From Alphaproteobacteria bacterium (lineage in GTDB: Bacteria > Pseudomonadota > Alphaproteobacteria > MPNO01 > UBA830): a stretch of 64,000 nt of DNA. The position numbers and the translations under genes were made by a program. The notes below the pieces were generated by a model. That model had not been told where the DNA came from. It worked only from the letters and a program-made list of their open reading frames with translations, and made no database searches. The stretch spans positions 53,042 through 117,041 of the forward strand of contig JAJEBT010000007.1 in the NCBI GenBank assembly GCA_022822405.1. Direction: 5' to 3'. Shown here one piece after another: positions 41,667-50,610 of this stretch. Numbering within the stretch: position 1 is the first letter of the stretch; the number at the start of each line of letters is the position of its first letter.

Positions 41667-42953
41667 TTGGCGCCGGTCCTTTCCGGGGAGCCGACCATCA
41701 CTGAGTCCGGACCAGACCGGACCGCGGAGGAGCCGGACGGCCAGCTCCTCGTGCTCGCGGCCTCGATGATGACGCTGCTCATCGGCTCGGGCGCCATGTT
41801 CCTGGTCGTTGTCGCGCTCAAGCCGATCGCTGCCGAGTTCTCGTGGCCGCGCGCGGTTCCCTCGCTTGCCTTTTCCCTGCAGTTCCTGGGGGCCGGCTTC
41901 GGCGGTTTCGTGATGGGCCGGGTGCTCGACCGCTACGGCATGGGGCCACCCGCCCTGATCGCCGCGTTCACGATCCCGTGCGGCGCGATCCTCCTGAGCC
42001 GGTTCGAGGCGGCCTGGCAGCTCTATCTCATCTACGGACTGCTGATCGGGTTCTTCGGGACCGGCGCGCTCGCCGCTCCCGCGATGGCGAATATCGCGCG
42101 CTGGTACGTCCGCCGCCGCGGCATGGCGGTCGGCATCGTGGCCGGAGGCCAGGCGCTCGCCGGCATCGTGTGGCCGCCGATCTTCGTGCTGGTGATGGAC
42201 GCTCATGGCTGGCGCACGATGGCGCTCGCCTATGGAGCGGTCGCGCTGGTCTTCCTGCCGGCGCTCGCCTTCGTGCTGCGGCGGCGCCCGCAGCTTCCTT
42301 CCGGACCTGCGCGCACGGCTGCAGTCGCGCGCGGAGGCCAACGCCCCGTGGCCCCCGGTTCTTCAGTATCCGTCCGCGCCCTGCAGGCCGCGCTCTGCGC
42401 CGCCATCGTCGGATGCTGCGTCGCGATGGGACTGCCGCTCGGCCATCTCGTCTCCTATGTCACAGATCTCGGCCATCCGGCGAGAAACGCGGCGGAGGTG
42501 CTGTCGCTGATGCTGATGTCCGCGTTCGTCAGCCGCGCGGTTTTTGTCGGTCTACTCTCCGACAATATCGGCGGCCTGCGGGCGCTTTTCATATTTTCCA
42601 GCGTCCAGGCAGCGATGCTCGCGGCTTTCACCCTGGTCAGCGGACTCGTGGATCTCTACGTGATCGGGATCCTGTTCGGCCTCGGCTACGGCGGCATCTT
42701 CCCGGTCTACGCCGTCGCGATCCGGGAGCTGATGCCGCTCTCGGAGGCAGGCCGCCGGACCGGACTGGTGTTCCTGTTCGGCGCGCTCGCGATGGGGTTC
42801 GGAAGCTGGATCGGCGGCGTCCTGTTCGACGCCACCGGAACCTACGTCTCCGCCTTCCTGCTCGGGGTCGCCTTTAATCTGGCCAACCTCGTTGTCCTCG
42901 CCGTGCTGATCGTCAGGATCGGCCCCCGGCCGCGGCAGCAGGCCGTGGCGTGA
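41667..42953 (+). CDS. MFS transporter
   Basis: 428 aa; ~12 hydrophobic segments; FVMGRVLDRYGMGPP; RRRGMAVGIVAGGQALAG; TTG start uncertain. Confidence 0.85.
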   Translation: MAPVLSGEPTITESGPDRTAEEPDGQLLVLAASMMTLLIGSGAMFLVVVALKPIAAEFSWPRAVPSLAFSLQFLGAGFGGFVMGRVLDRYGMGPPALIAAFTIPCGAILLSRFEAAWQLYLIYGLLIGFFGTGALAAPAMANIARWYVRRRGMAVGIVAGGQALAGIVWPPIFVLVMDAHGWRTMALAYGAVALVFLPALAFVLRRRPQLPSGPARTAAVARGGQRPVAPGSSVSVRALQAALCAAIVGCCVAMGLPLGHLVSYVTDLGHPARNAAEVLSLMLMSAFVSRAVFVGLLSDNIGGLRALFIFSSVQAAMLAAFTLVSGLVDLYVIGILFGLGYGGIFPVYAVAIRELMPLSEAGRRTGLVFLFGALAMGFGSWIGGVLFDATGTYVSAFLLGVAFNLANLVVLAVLIVRIGPRPRQQAVA

Positions 42954-42974
42954 ACCGGCCTGCCGCGCGCCCCG

Positions 42975-43355
42975 TCACCCCGACGCGCCACCGCCGGATC
43001 GACGGCGGCGGCGATGGAGCAGATACCCGAAGAAGATCCAGGCGGGCGCGCTAACCACGGTGGCAAAGCCGGCGATGCCGAGCGGGCCGAGGAGGCCGCC
43101 GGCAAGGCTCGCCAGAACCGTGACCGGCGCAAGGACAGCAAAGGTCACGGCGGCCGCAGGCCATCGCCCCACGCGCCAGATTCCGAAGCAGGCCAGCGCC
43201 AGCGGGAACCCGCTCGGCGCCGCAGGGACAAGAGAGAAGATCATCATCGGATCCGGCAGGATAAAGCCGCGCAGGATCGCCGAGACAACAATGCCGGCAG
43301 GAAGCCACAGCAGGCCGAACAACAGGAATGAAGCGATACGGGCGATCATGGGCAT
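42975..43355 (-). CDS. Hypothetical membrane protein
   Basis: MPMIARIASFLLFGLLWLPAGIVVSAILRGFILPDP; 4 predicted hydrophobic stretches. Confidence 0.55.
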   Translation of the reverse strand: MPMIARIASFLLFGLLWLPAGIVVSAILRGFILPDPMMIFSLVPAAPSGFPLALACFGIWRVGRWPAAAVTFAVLAPVTVLASLAGGLLGPLGIAGFATVVSAPAWIFFGYLLHRRRRRSGGGASG

Positions 43356-43644
43356 GGGACTTCTCGCGTCGATTGCCAAACGGCACCTGCCGGGTTCAGA
43401 AAGTGGTTCCGCACCGGCGGTGGCAAGTCTGGCGCGAAGGCGGCCAGGCCGCCACCGGCGGAGGATCGTTCTGACGGGCGGCACGGCCAGCCCTCAATTG
43501 CCCGTAAATTCGCGATATGGCAACAATGGCGGCGCAGTTGCGGCCCGGCTGCGGGTTCCGAAACCGGCACGCGGAAGTGCGGGGCTCCGGCGGGAGCGGC
43601 TTCATGTGCCGCTGACGAGGCGCGGAAGTGCAGGAGCAGTCCCT

Positions 43645-44418
43645 GTGAAGTTCTCTCTTTCGCGGACGCCGATAGCGTCCCTGATCCTGGCGGTTCTTCT
43701 TGCCTTCGGGACCGCTTGCACCGCAGCTTCTGCCGGGACATGGCGCGGCCTGGCGGTCGCACCCGAACAGCGCTGCTCCCCCTACAACGCGAAGGACTAC
43801 CGCTACCCGCAATCCGTCGAGCCGGCGATAGTCGCGTCGATGGAAGGACGGATCTATGGCCCCTACACGGGGCGCACCTTCACCAGCATCCGCCAGACCG
43901 ACATCGAGCATATCGTCGCGAGATCCGAAGCCCACGACAGCGGGCTGTGCGCCGCCGACGGGGCGACGCGTCGGCGATTTGCCGCCGACCTCCTGAACCT
44001 CACCCTGGCCGCTCCCGCAATCAATCGCTGCGGCCGGTCGGGCAAATGCGGACAAGACGCGGCCGAGTGGCTTCCCGAGAGGAACCGCTGCTGGTTCGCC
44101 AATCGCGTTGTCGAGGTGCGCCGGAAATACCGCCTGACCATCGACCGGCGCGAAGTCGAACAGCTGGAACGGATTCTGGCGTCCTGCGCGTCGACCGGGC
44201 TGGTCTATCATGACGCCGCTGCGCCTTCGGCGAAGCGCGCGCCGGAGCCCTCGGGCCTGCCGTTCGGCGCCGACGCCCTCGGCCGCTGGGACGACAACGG
44301 GAACGGCCGGATATCATGCCGCGAAGCCCGCCGCCACGGCATTGCGCCGATCTCGCGTGGGCATCCGGCCTACCGGTTCATGCGCGACGGCGATGGCGAC
44401 GGCGTTGTCTGCGAGTAA
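43645..44418 (+). CDS. Secreted HNH-family endonuclease with C-terminal Excalibur/EF-hand-like calcium motif
   Basis: Signal peptide; TDIEHIVARSEAHDSGLC HNH-like core; LLNLTLAAPAINR; C-terminus DDNGNGRISCREAR and DGDGDGVVCE. Confidence 0.78.
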   Translation: MKFSLSRTPIASLILAVLLAFGTACTAASAGTWRGLAVAPEQRCSPYNAKDYRYPQSVEPAIVASMEGRIYGPYTGRTFTSIRQTDIEHIVARSEAHDSGLCAADGATRRRFAADLLNLTLAAPAINRCGRSGKCGQDAAEWLPERNRCWFANRVVEVRRKYRLTIDRREVEQLERILASCASTGLVYHDAAAPSAKRAPEPSGLPFGADALGRWDDNGNGRISCREARRHGIAPISRGHPAYRFMRDGDGDGVVCE

Positions 44419-44429
44419 AGGCCGGCGCA

Positions 44430-44456
44430 GCCGTTCGCGCGGGTCTCGCGAACGGC
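44430..44456. terminator. Hairpin terminator downstream of the HNH nuclease gene
   Basis: Perfect 10-bp stem GCCGTTCGCG - 7-nt loop - CGCGAACGGC, 12 bp after the stop codon. Confidence 0.55.
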
Positions 44457-44529
44457 CTGCTGAAACCTTGCGGGCCTCGAAACCGGCGCCTGAAGCGAGT
44501 CGGGACCGAACCATGATTGCAGCGGACGC

Positions 44530-45123
44530 ATGACAGAGGCGGTTGCCGACCTGTTCCGGGAAATCCGCGTCTGCACGCACTGCGCGGCCGACCTTCCTCT
44601 CGGGCCTCGTCCGGTCGTTCGCGGGCGGGCGTCGGCGCGGCTCCGCATCGTCGGCCAAGCGCCGGGAATCCGCGTCCACAACACCGGCATTCCCTGGAAC
44701 GACCCGAGCGGCCGGAGGCTCCGGCACTGGCTCGATCTCGATCCGGAAACCTTCTACAACGAGGCGCGCATCGCCATCACCCCGGTCGGATTCTGCTATC
44801 CGGGAACCATGGAGAACGGCGGCGACTTTCCGCCGCGAAAGGAATGCGCGCCTCTCTGGCAGCCGCGCCTCCGCGATGCGTTCGCGAACGTGGAGCTGAC
44901 GTTGCTCGTCGGCGCCCATGCACAGGCGTGGTTTCTCGGAGTCCGGCGAGAACGGACAATGACCGGGACGGTCCGCGCCTGGCGGCGCTATCTGCCCACC
45001 TACATGCCGCTCCCGCATCCGAGCTGGCGCACTATGGGCTGGCAGAAGAACAACTCCTGGTTCGATGACGAACTGATCCCCGAGCTTCGCCGGCGGACGG
45101 CACGGCTGATCGCCGGGGACTGA
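44530..45123 (+). CDS. Uracil-DNA glycosylase family protein
   Basis: 197 aa; CTHCAADLPLGPRPV, RIVGQAPGIRVHNTGIPWNDPSG, LLVGAHAQAWFL, PLPHPSWR. Confidence 0.85.
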   Translation: MTEAVADLFREIRVCTHCAADLPLGPRPVVRGRASARLRIVGQAPGIRVHNTGIPWNDPSGRRLRHWLDLDPETFYNEARIAITPVGFCYPGTMENGGDFPPRKECAPLWQPRLRDAFANVELTLLVGAHAQAWFLGVRRERTMTGTVRAWRRYLPTYMPLPHPSWRTMGWQKNNSWFDDELIPELRRRTARLIAGD

Positions 45124-45344
45124 CGGTTCCCACGTGCTCTCGGGCTCGTGACAGGCAGGCCGCAAACCGTGCAGGCCCGTCGCTTCGGGGCCATTCGGAA
45201 GGCCATGAGCAGCGCTCGTCCCGTCAGCCCCGGCTGGTCAGTACAATCCATGTGCACGGAACTCACCCTCGATGATAACAGGTGCCCGATCGCGTTTGCG
45301 TGCCAGTTGACTAAACCGCGCGAACGCCCTCCAAACCTGCGCCG

Positions 45345-45857
45345 TCAATTCCACTCGTTCTCGGCGAGCACCAGCTCTCCGAGCGCTCGGTCGTGCCACT
45401 CCCTGGAATACGCCGTGTGAAGCGCCAGTCTCGGCCGATGCCCGGCATAACCGAGGAGCCCCTCCAACGACACCAGCCGCTCCCGAAACCCGAGCCTCAC
45501 ACCGCACCTCAGACTGGCCCGGTCCGGCCCGCACAGGATCCAGTCGTCGTTTCTCGTCAGCGCATGTGCCCAGAGACAGGTTTCGCCCTCATCCAGCGCC
45601 AGATTGCCGATCCTGACCGCGAGCTCGGCATGAGCCAGACTGTCGACAGCATGCACGGCTCCGAGCCTTTCTCGCAACTCTTCCTGGTCGATTTGCTCCT
45701 CGCGCCTTCGACGCTGGAAACCCGTCTGGGTCTCGGTCACGCATTCCTCCACGGTCTCGATGCGGTAGCCGCCTACCAGCGCCCGCCAGGAGTCCGTCCG
45801 GTAAGCCTCGAGAATCACGTTCGTGTCCACGAGCACGCTGCCGCGATGCCTGACCAT
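45345..45857 (-). CDS. PIN-domain-like putative toxin
   Basis: 170 aa; SVLVDTNVILEAYRTDSWRAL N-terminus; ETCLWAHALTRNDDWILCGPDRASLR; 6 bp downstream of the XRE-ImmA/IrrE gene. Confidence 0.7.
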   Translation of the reverse strand: MVRHRGSVLVDTNVILEAYRTDSWRALVGGYRIETVEECVTETQTGFQRRRREEQIDQEELRERLGAVHAVDSLAHAELAVRIGNLALDEGETCLWAHALTRNDDWILCGPDRASLRCGVRLGFRERLVSLEGLLGYAGHRPRLALHTAYSREWHDRALGELVLAENEWN

Positions 45858-45863
45858 CGCTGC

Positions 45864-46970
45864 TCATAACTCAATTGGATCGGCAACGCGGTGTTCCGCG
45901 AACGCGTCTTTCAGCCCCTCGACCGTCAGGTCGAGCAACCCTGCCGCGCGGCGCACCGAGATCAGGCCTCGCTCGATCGCAAGACCGATGACTTCCATGA
46001 ACGGTCGCGAGAACGGGGCAGGACGTACGTTTTCCGCGTCCTCGCGTCCGTTGCAACGCAACGCAGCGCCCGGGAGGCTACGTGCTCTCGCCAAGCTCAG
46101 GGCGCGAAGTGCCACGAGCCGCCATCTCAGAGCCGAAGACGTCACGTGCAACTCGTCGGCCGCCGCATTGAGTTTCGTAATCAGCGCATCGTCGTCATGC
46201 TCCGACCAGTCGCCGAACCGCGCCACACTGTCTGTCGGCATCAGCAACGCCGCCGCGAAGTTGTTGGCGAGCTGCTCGACGCGGTTCCCCCCGTTATCGA
46301 CTGCCTCCTCCCGATGCTCTGGTGGCATCGCGTCCCAAGTCAGCACATGGAACAGCTCGTGGGCGAGATCGAAATGCCGGCGCCCCTCCACCTCGTGGCG
46401 GGCAATCAGCACCGAATCCAGCTCCGGCAGACGGCATGCAGCACCGGAGATTCCATAATGCGCGTCCACCATGAGGACCAAGATACCGAGTTCGCACTCC
46501 ATGACCTCGGCAAGTCGCAGCGCGGGCACATCTCCAAGGTCGAACTCCCGAACGAAGCGCTCGCCTGCTCGCATGGCGTCTTCGAACCGGGAATGCCGCC
46601 TCAGGCCGAGCGCACGGCGCATGAGCGGTACATCGCGACCAACCTGAGGCGCCAGTGTCCGGAACGCAGCCACCCAGCGGCCCGCTCTTTTCTCGTAGGC
46701 ATCGAGCTCCTCGGCACCGAGATCGGTCTGGCGCCAAGAGAACCGGCCTTCGCCGGCGAGCAGGAACGGATCCGTGAAATACTCGAGCGGCGCTCCAAGC
46801 CGTTCCACCGCAAGGACCAGCTCATCCGCGGTTACCCGCCTCGCTCCCGTCTCGATTGCCGACACCGTCTGACGGTCGTTGAAGCCGAATATCTCCGCCA
46901 GATTCTCCTGCGACAGGTTTCGTTCCTCGCGCAGCGCTCTGATCCGCTGGCCGATAAGCTGCGTCGACAT
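45864..46970 (-). CDS. XRE-family HTH plus ImmA/IrrE metallopeptidase fusion (putative antitoxin/regulator)
   Basis: MSTQLIGQRIRALREERNLSQENLAEIFGFNDRQTVSAIETGAR HTH; HFDLAHELFHVLTWD HExxH; NNFAAALLMP. Confidence 0.88.
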   Translation of the reverse strand: MSTQLIGQRIRALREERNLSQENLAEIFGFNDRQTVSAIETGARRVTADELVLAVERLGAPLEYFTDPFLLAGEGRFSWRQTDLGAEELDAYEKRAGRWVAAFRTLAPQVGRDVPLMRRALGLRRHSRFEDAMRAGERFVREFDLGDVPALRLAEVMECELGILVLMVDAHYGISGAACRLPELDSVLIARHEVEGRRHFDLAHELFHVLTWDAMPPEHREEAVDNGGNRVEQLANNFAAALLMPTDSVARFGDWSEHDDDALITKLNAAADELHVTSSALRWRLVALRALSLARARSLPGAALRCNGREDAENVRPAPFSRPFMEVIGLAIERGLISVRRAAGLLDLTVEGLKDAFAEHRVADPIEL

Positions 46971-46993
46971 CGCAATCCTCACCTTCAATCTCA

Positions 46994-47015
46994 ATTGCAA
47001 TTTCTAAATTGCAAT
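46994..47015. promoter_or_regulatory. Perfect inverted-repeat operator candidate upstream of the XRE-ImmA/IrrE gene
   Basis: ATTGCAATTT-CT-AAATTGCAAT; 10-bp arms, 23 bp upstream of the ATG; AT-rich flank. Confidence 0.65.
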
Positions 47016-47302
47016 ATATTTATGCGATTTAATATCTGCATTCAACGCCACCTGCTTTGCGCTCCCGCCGGAATCCTGCTCCCCGCATCGCTGTTTCACC
47101 CTCTCTCCATTCCGGGCGGCCACCTTCCCTTGTCCCATCCTGATACTGAAGTCTTGATTGTCGCGGCGCGCCGCTGACTCCGTGGAGCGTGTCAATGGCA
47201 AACGAAAATCCAACAATTTTGGCGTGAGTTTGTTGCCCCAGGCTCGGTGCCGGGGTGTTGGACTCGTTGGAGTTGTGGGTAACCGGCCCGCCGCGGCAAC
47301 CG

Positions 47303-47620
47303 GTGACGAGTCTGGCGGCGGCGATCTGATGCGGCTCGCAATGTATCGTCACCGACAATCTGGCCGACTTTCCGGCCGAGGTCCTCTCGAAATTCGATAT
47401 TGCAGCGGCCGACGCGGACGGGTTTCTATCCCGGACGTTTGATCTCTATCCCTCCGGACCGCTTGGCGTGCTGCGCTCCCTTCGGGAGGCGTACACCGAT
47501 CCTCCCTTCACGCCGCCGGAGTTCATTCGCAACCTGACGGCGAAGGGGCTTCCCCGGCTGGATGCGCAAACAGAGGAGCACCGGGACGAGTTCGAGGGGA
47601 ATGGGCCACACCCCCGATAA
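47303..47620 (+). pseudogene. Truncated PIN-domain protein remnant (C-terminal part)
   Basis: Frame reads ..TSLAAAI*CGSQCIVTDNLADFPAEVLSKFDIAAADADGFLSRTFDLYPSGPLGVLRSLREAYTDPPFTPPEFIRNLTAKGLPRL..; in-frame TGA at 47327-47329; no start or N-terminal PIN motif. Confidence 0.6.
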
Positions 47621-47818
47621 TCGACGTGTCTCTACCCTTCCATGCCCTTTCCGGGATTGGGAGATAGCTGCGGCTTTCGACGGGACCGAGTGTCTCCCCG
47701 GCCGCGAGCGTGGCCCGACCGGCAGGCCGTCTATCCCGTGCGATTCCTGCAGGCCACGGGTCAGGTTGTACACCCGCGCACAAGCGCTCTGAGGAGCACG
47801 ATCGGACACGGGAACAGA

Positions 47819-48226
47819 CTACGCCAAATCCGCCTCGATCCGTTCCATGTCCTCGTCGGACAGCCCGAAATGATGGCCGATCTCGTGCACCACCACGTGC
47901 CGGATCAGATGGAAAAGATCCTCCCCGGTCTCGCACCAGTAGTCGAGAAGCGGCCGGCGATAGAGGAACACCATGTCGACGGCAGGCGCCAGGCTGCCGG
48001 AATCCTTCTCTCCGAGCGGTGTGCCGGAATACAGGCCCATCAGGTCGAAAGGGCTTTGGAGTGCCATGTCGCGTTCGGTTTCGGCATCTGGAAAATCCTC
48101 GACGCGGAACACCACGTCCGTGGCTAGACTGCGGAACGAGTCGGGCAGTCCGGAAAAGGCGTTCCGCGCGAGCGTCTCGATCTCGTCCAGCGTGGGCGCG
48201 GTGGTATGGTGACGTTTCGGGGTCAT
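47819..48226 (-). CDS. Zincin-like metallopeptidase family protein
   Basis: 135 aa; RHVVVHEIGHHFGLSDEDMERIE (HExxH). Confidence 0.87.
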   Translation of the reverse strand: MTPKRHHTTAPTLDEIETLARNAFSGLPDSFRSLATDVVFRVEDFPDAETERDMALQSPFDLMGLYSGTPLGEKDSGSLAPAVDMVFLYRRPLLDYWCETGEDLFHLIRHVVVHEIGHHFGLSDEDMERIEADLA

Positions 48227-48313
48227 CTCGTTCGGCAGCCTTGATCCGGCCGCGTGCTTGTTTCAGTCTGGCGCGGAAGCACAGCCGACAACAACATAAC
48301 AGGAAATCGGGAA

Positions 48314-48622
48314 ATGACGGAAAAACTTGCCGGCGCCGCGCGCAAGAAGGCGCTCGGAACGCTCAAGCTCTGGACCAAGGTCCGCGGGCGGGACGCCATT
48401 CAGAAGTCGTACCGCTTCAAGAATTTCAACGAAGCCTTCGCCTTCATGACGCGGGTCGCGCTGGTGGCGGAGAAGATGGATCATCACCCCGAATGGTTCA
48501 ATGTCTACAACCGCGTCGACATCACGCTGTCGACCCACGACGCGGGCGGCCTCTCGGAACGCGACATCGCGCTGGCGAAGTTCATCGACTCCATTGCCGG
48601 CCGCAAGGCCGTCGCGCGCTGA
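48314..48622 (+). CDS. phhB: 4a-hydroxytetrahydrobiopterin dehydratase
   Basis: [64 protein letters not shown]. Confidence 0.92.
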   Translation: MTEKLAGAARKKALGTLKLWTKVRGRDAIQKSYRFKNFNEAFAFMTRVALVAEKMDHHPEWFNVYNRVDITLSTHDAGGLSERDIALAKFIDSIAGRKAVAR

Positions 48623-48669
48623 TCTCGCCGCAATAGGACCGGAAAAGCGCGGCCCGGCGTCAGCGGCCT

Positions 48670-49575
48670 TCATGCCCTCCGCCCGGGCCGGGTGATCCAC
48701 AGCGACGCGCCGAAGATCACAGCGCCGCCGACCCAGGTCCAGACGTCGGGGAAATCCCCGAAGACGATCCAGCCGAGCAGGGCAGCCCAGATCAGCCGGC
48801 TGAAATTGAATGGCATCGCGATCGAGACGTCGGCAGCCTGCATCCCCCGGTTGTAGGTGCGCTGCAGGATGGCGCTCAGGAACCCGATGGCGAGGAAGAG
48901 CGCCCACAGCTCCCACCTCGGCGTCGTCCAGACCAGGGCGGTCGGGACCGCCAGAATCAGGGTCTGGGTGATGAACAGCCATGCGGCGATCGTGTCGGGC
49001 GGATCGGTGCGCACCAGCGTCTTGATCAGCACCGAGACCACGGCGCCGGCTAAGGCCGATCCGAGGGCGAACGCGATGCCCCAGTTGATCTCGGCGAAAC
49101 CCGGGCGGATGACAATGAGTGCGCCCGCGAAGCCCGCCGCGATGGCCAGCCACCGGCGCCCGTCCGCCGCCTCGCCGAGCAGCAGAACGGCGATCGCCGC
49201 GCCAATCACCGGCTGGAGAAAGGTGATCGCCGACATGTCGGCGATCGGGATCAGCCCGACGGCCGCAAACAGGAACGTGACATTCATCGAGGACACGAGG
49301 CCGCGCACGAAATGGCGCCCGACCCTCCGGGTGCGCAGCGCCGCGGTTCCGGCGCGGGCCAGCCATGGCAGCATGAACAGGATCGCGAAGGTGTTGCGCA
49401 GGAAGGCGATCTCGATGAAGTGCACCTCCGGCGACACGTACTTGCCGATGGCGATCGAACACACATAGGCGATTGCCGCCACCGTCATCCACAGCCCGGC
49501 GCGCGCAGCTCCCGGGATCGCATCGAAACGGCTCCGGAGACCCGGTCCCGCGCGATGGCCGGCCCGGTCATCCAT
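48670..49575 (-). CDS. EamA/DMT-superfamily transporter, copy 1
   Basis: 301 aa; ~10 TM; FLRNTFAILFMLPWL...VIRPGFAEINWG. Confidence 0.88.
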   Translation of the reverse strand: MDDRAGHRAGPGLRSRFDAIPGAARAGLWMTVAAIAYVCSIAIGKYVSPEVHFIEIAFLRNTFAILFMLPWLARAGTAALRTRRVGRHFVRGLVSSMNVTFLFAAVGLIPIADMSAITFLQPVIGAAIAVLLLGEAADGRRWLAIAAGFAGALIVIRPGFAEINWGIAFALGSALAGAVVSVLIKTLVRTDPPDTIAAWLFITQTLILAVPTALVWTTPRWELWALFLAIGFLSAILQRTYNRGMQAADVSIAMPFNFSRLIWAALLGWIVFGDFPDVWTWVGGAVIFGASLWITRPGRRA

Positions 49576-50449
49576 TGCGCCGCGCCTCGCCGCGTCCCGC
49601 GGCTATCGATGCGCCGAAGATGATGATGGCACCGAGTACCGTCCAGATATCGGGAAGCTCGGCAAAGACGAGGAAACCGATAGCCACCGCGAAGGGCAGC
49701 CGCGCAAAGTCGAACGGCGCCACCGCACCGGTCTCGCCGATGGCAAACGCGCGGCTGTAGCATCGCTGCGCGCTGGCGGAGGCGGCGCCCAGCATGAGTC
49801 CCCAGAACCACTGCTCCGCCGTCGGCCATTCCCAGACCAGGGCCGCGCCGATGATCGCGAAGGGGAGCATGTACACCGACTGGTAGAGGACCGCCGTGTC
49901 CGGATGGTCGGCGCGGAGCGCGACCTTGAGAAACATCGCCGATCCCCCGATGCACACGCCGGCGCCTATCACGAGGAAGACGCCGGAATTGATGTCGGCG
50001 AAACCGGGCCGGATGATGACGAGCGTTCCGACGAAACCGAGCACCAGGGCGACCCAGCGCATCACAGGCGCCGACTCCTTCAGGAACAGGATGCCGAACA
50101 GGGCGATGAACAACGGAAACGTGAACGAGACCGCGGTCGCGTCGGCGATCGGAATGAGCGCAAGGCTGCCGAACCAGCCATACATCGCCACCGTGCTGAG
50201 AAACCCCCGCCCGACATAGAGCCCGGTGTGGCGGGTACGCATCACCCCGATGCCGACGCGCATAAGCCAGGGCAGCATCACGATGACGCCGAACAGGGCA
50301 CGGAACAGGGAGATCTCGAGAAAATGCAGATCTGCCGAGAGATGTCGCACGATCGCCGCCTGCGCGGCGAACAAGACGGCGCTCATCGTCATCCATGCCG
50401 CACCCTGCCACGACGGCGGCAGGCGGCCGAAGGCGGATCCGAACCTCAT
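49568..50449 (-). CDS. EamA/DMT-superfamily transporter, copy 2
   Basis: 293 aa; ~10 TM; VLGFVGTLVIIRPGFADINSGVFLVIGAG; paralogous to copy 1. Confidence 0.88.
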   Translation of the reverse strand: MRFGSAFGRLPPSWQGAAWMTMSAVLFAAQAAIVRHLSADLHFLEISLFRALFGVIVMLPWLMRVGIGVMRTRHTGLYVGRGFLSTVAMYGWFGSLALIPIADATAVSFTFPLFIALFGILFLKESAPVMRWVALVLGFVGTLVIIRPGFADINSGVFLVIGAGVCIGGSAMFLKVALRADHPDTAVLYQSVYMLPFAIIGAALVWEWPTAEQWFWGLMLGAASASAQRCYSRAFAIGETGAVAPFDFARLPFAVAIGFLVFAELPDIWTVLGAIIIFGASIAAGRGEARRNG

Positions 50450-50610
50450 GACCCCGCGCGAACGGCGATGCCGGAACGCCGTTCCGGGCGGGTGGCGGCC
50501 CCGGTCATCGAGCGGCGCGAAGCGGACCGCATCGGCTCATCCGGCGAACCGGCGTTTCGAAAATCCGGGCAAGTTGGTATCCTCCCCGGCATCCCTCAGG
50601 GAGAAGGCAA

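Noticed and set aside
47426-47809. 127-aa minus-strand ORF
   Set aside because: No motif and overlaps the plus-strand PIN remnant, which has family-like sequence.
48670-50449. Tandem DMT transporters as something unusual
   Set aside because: Tandem EamA paralogs are common; no sign of special function.
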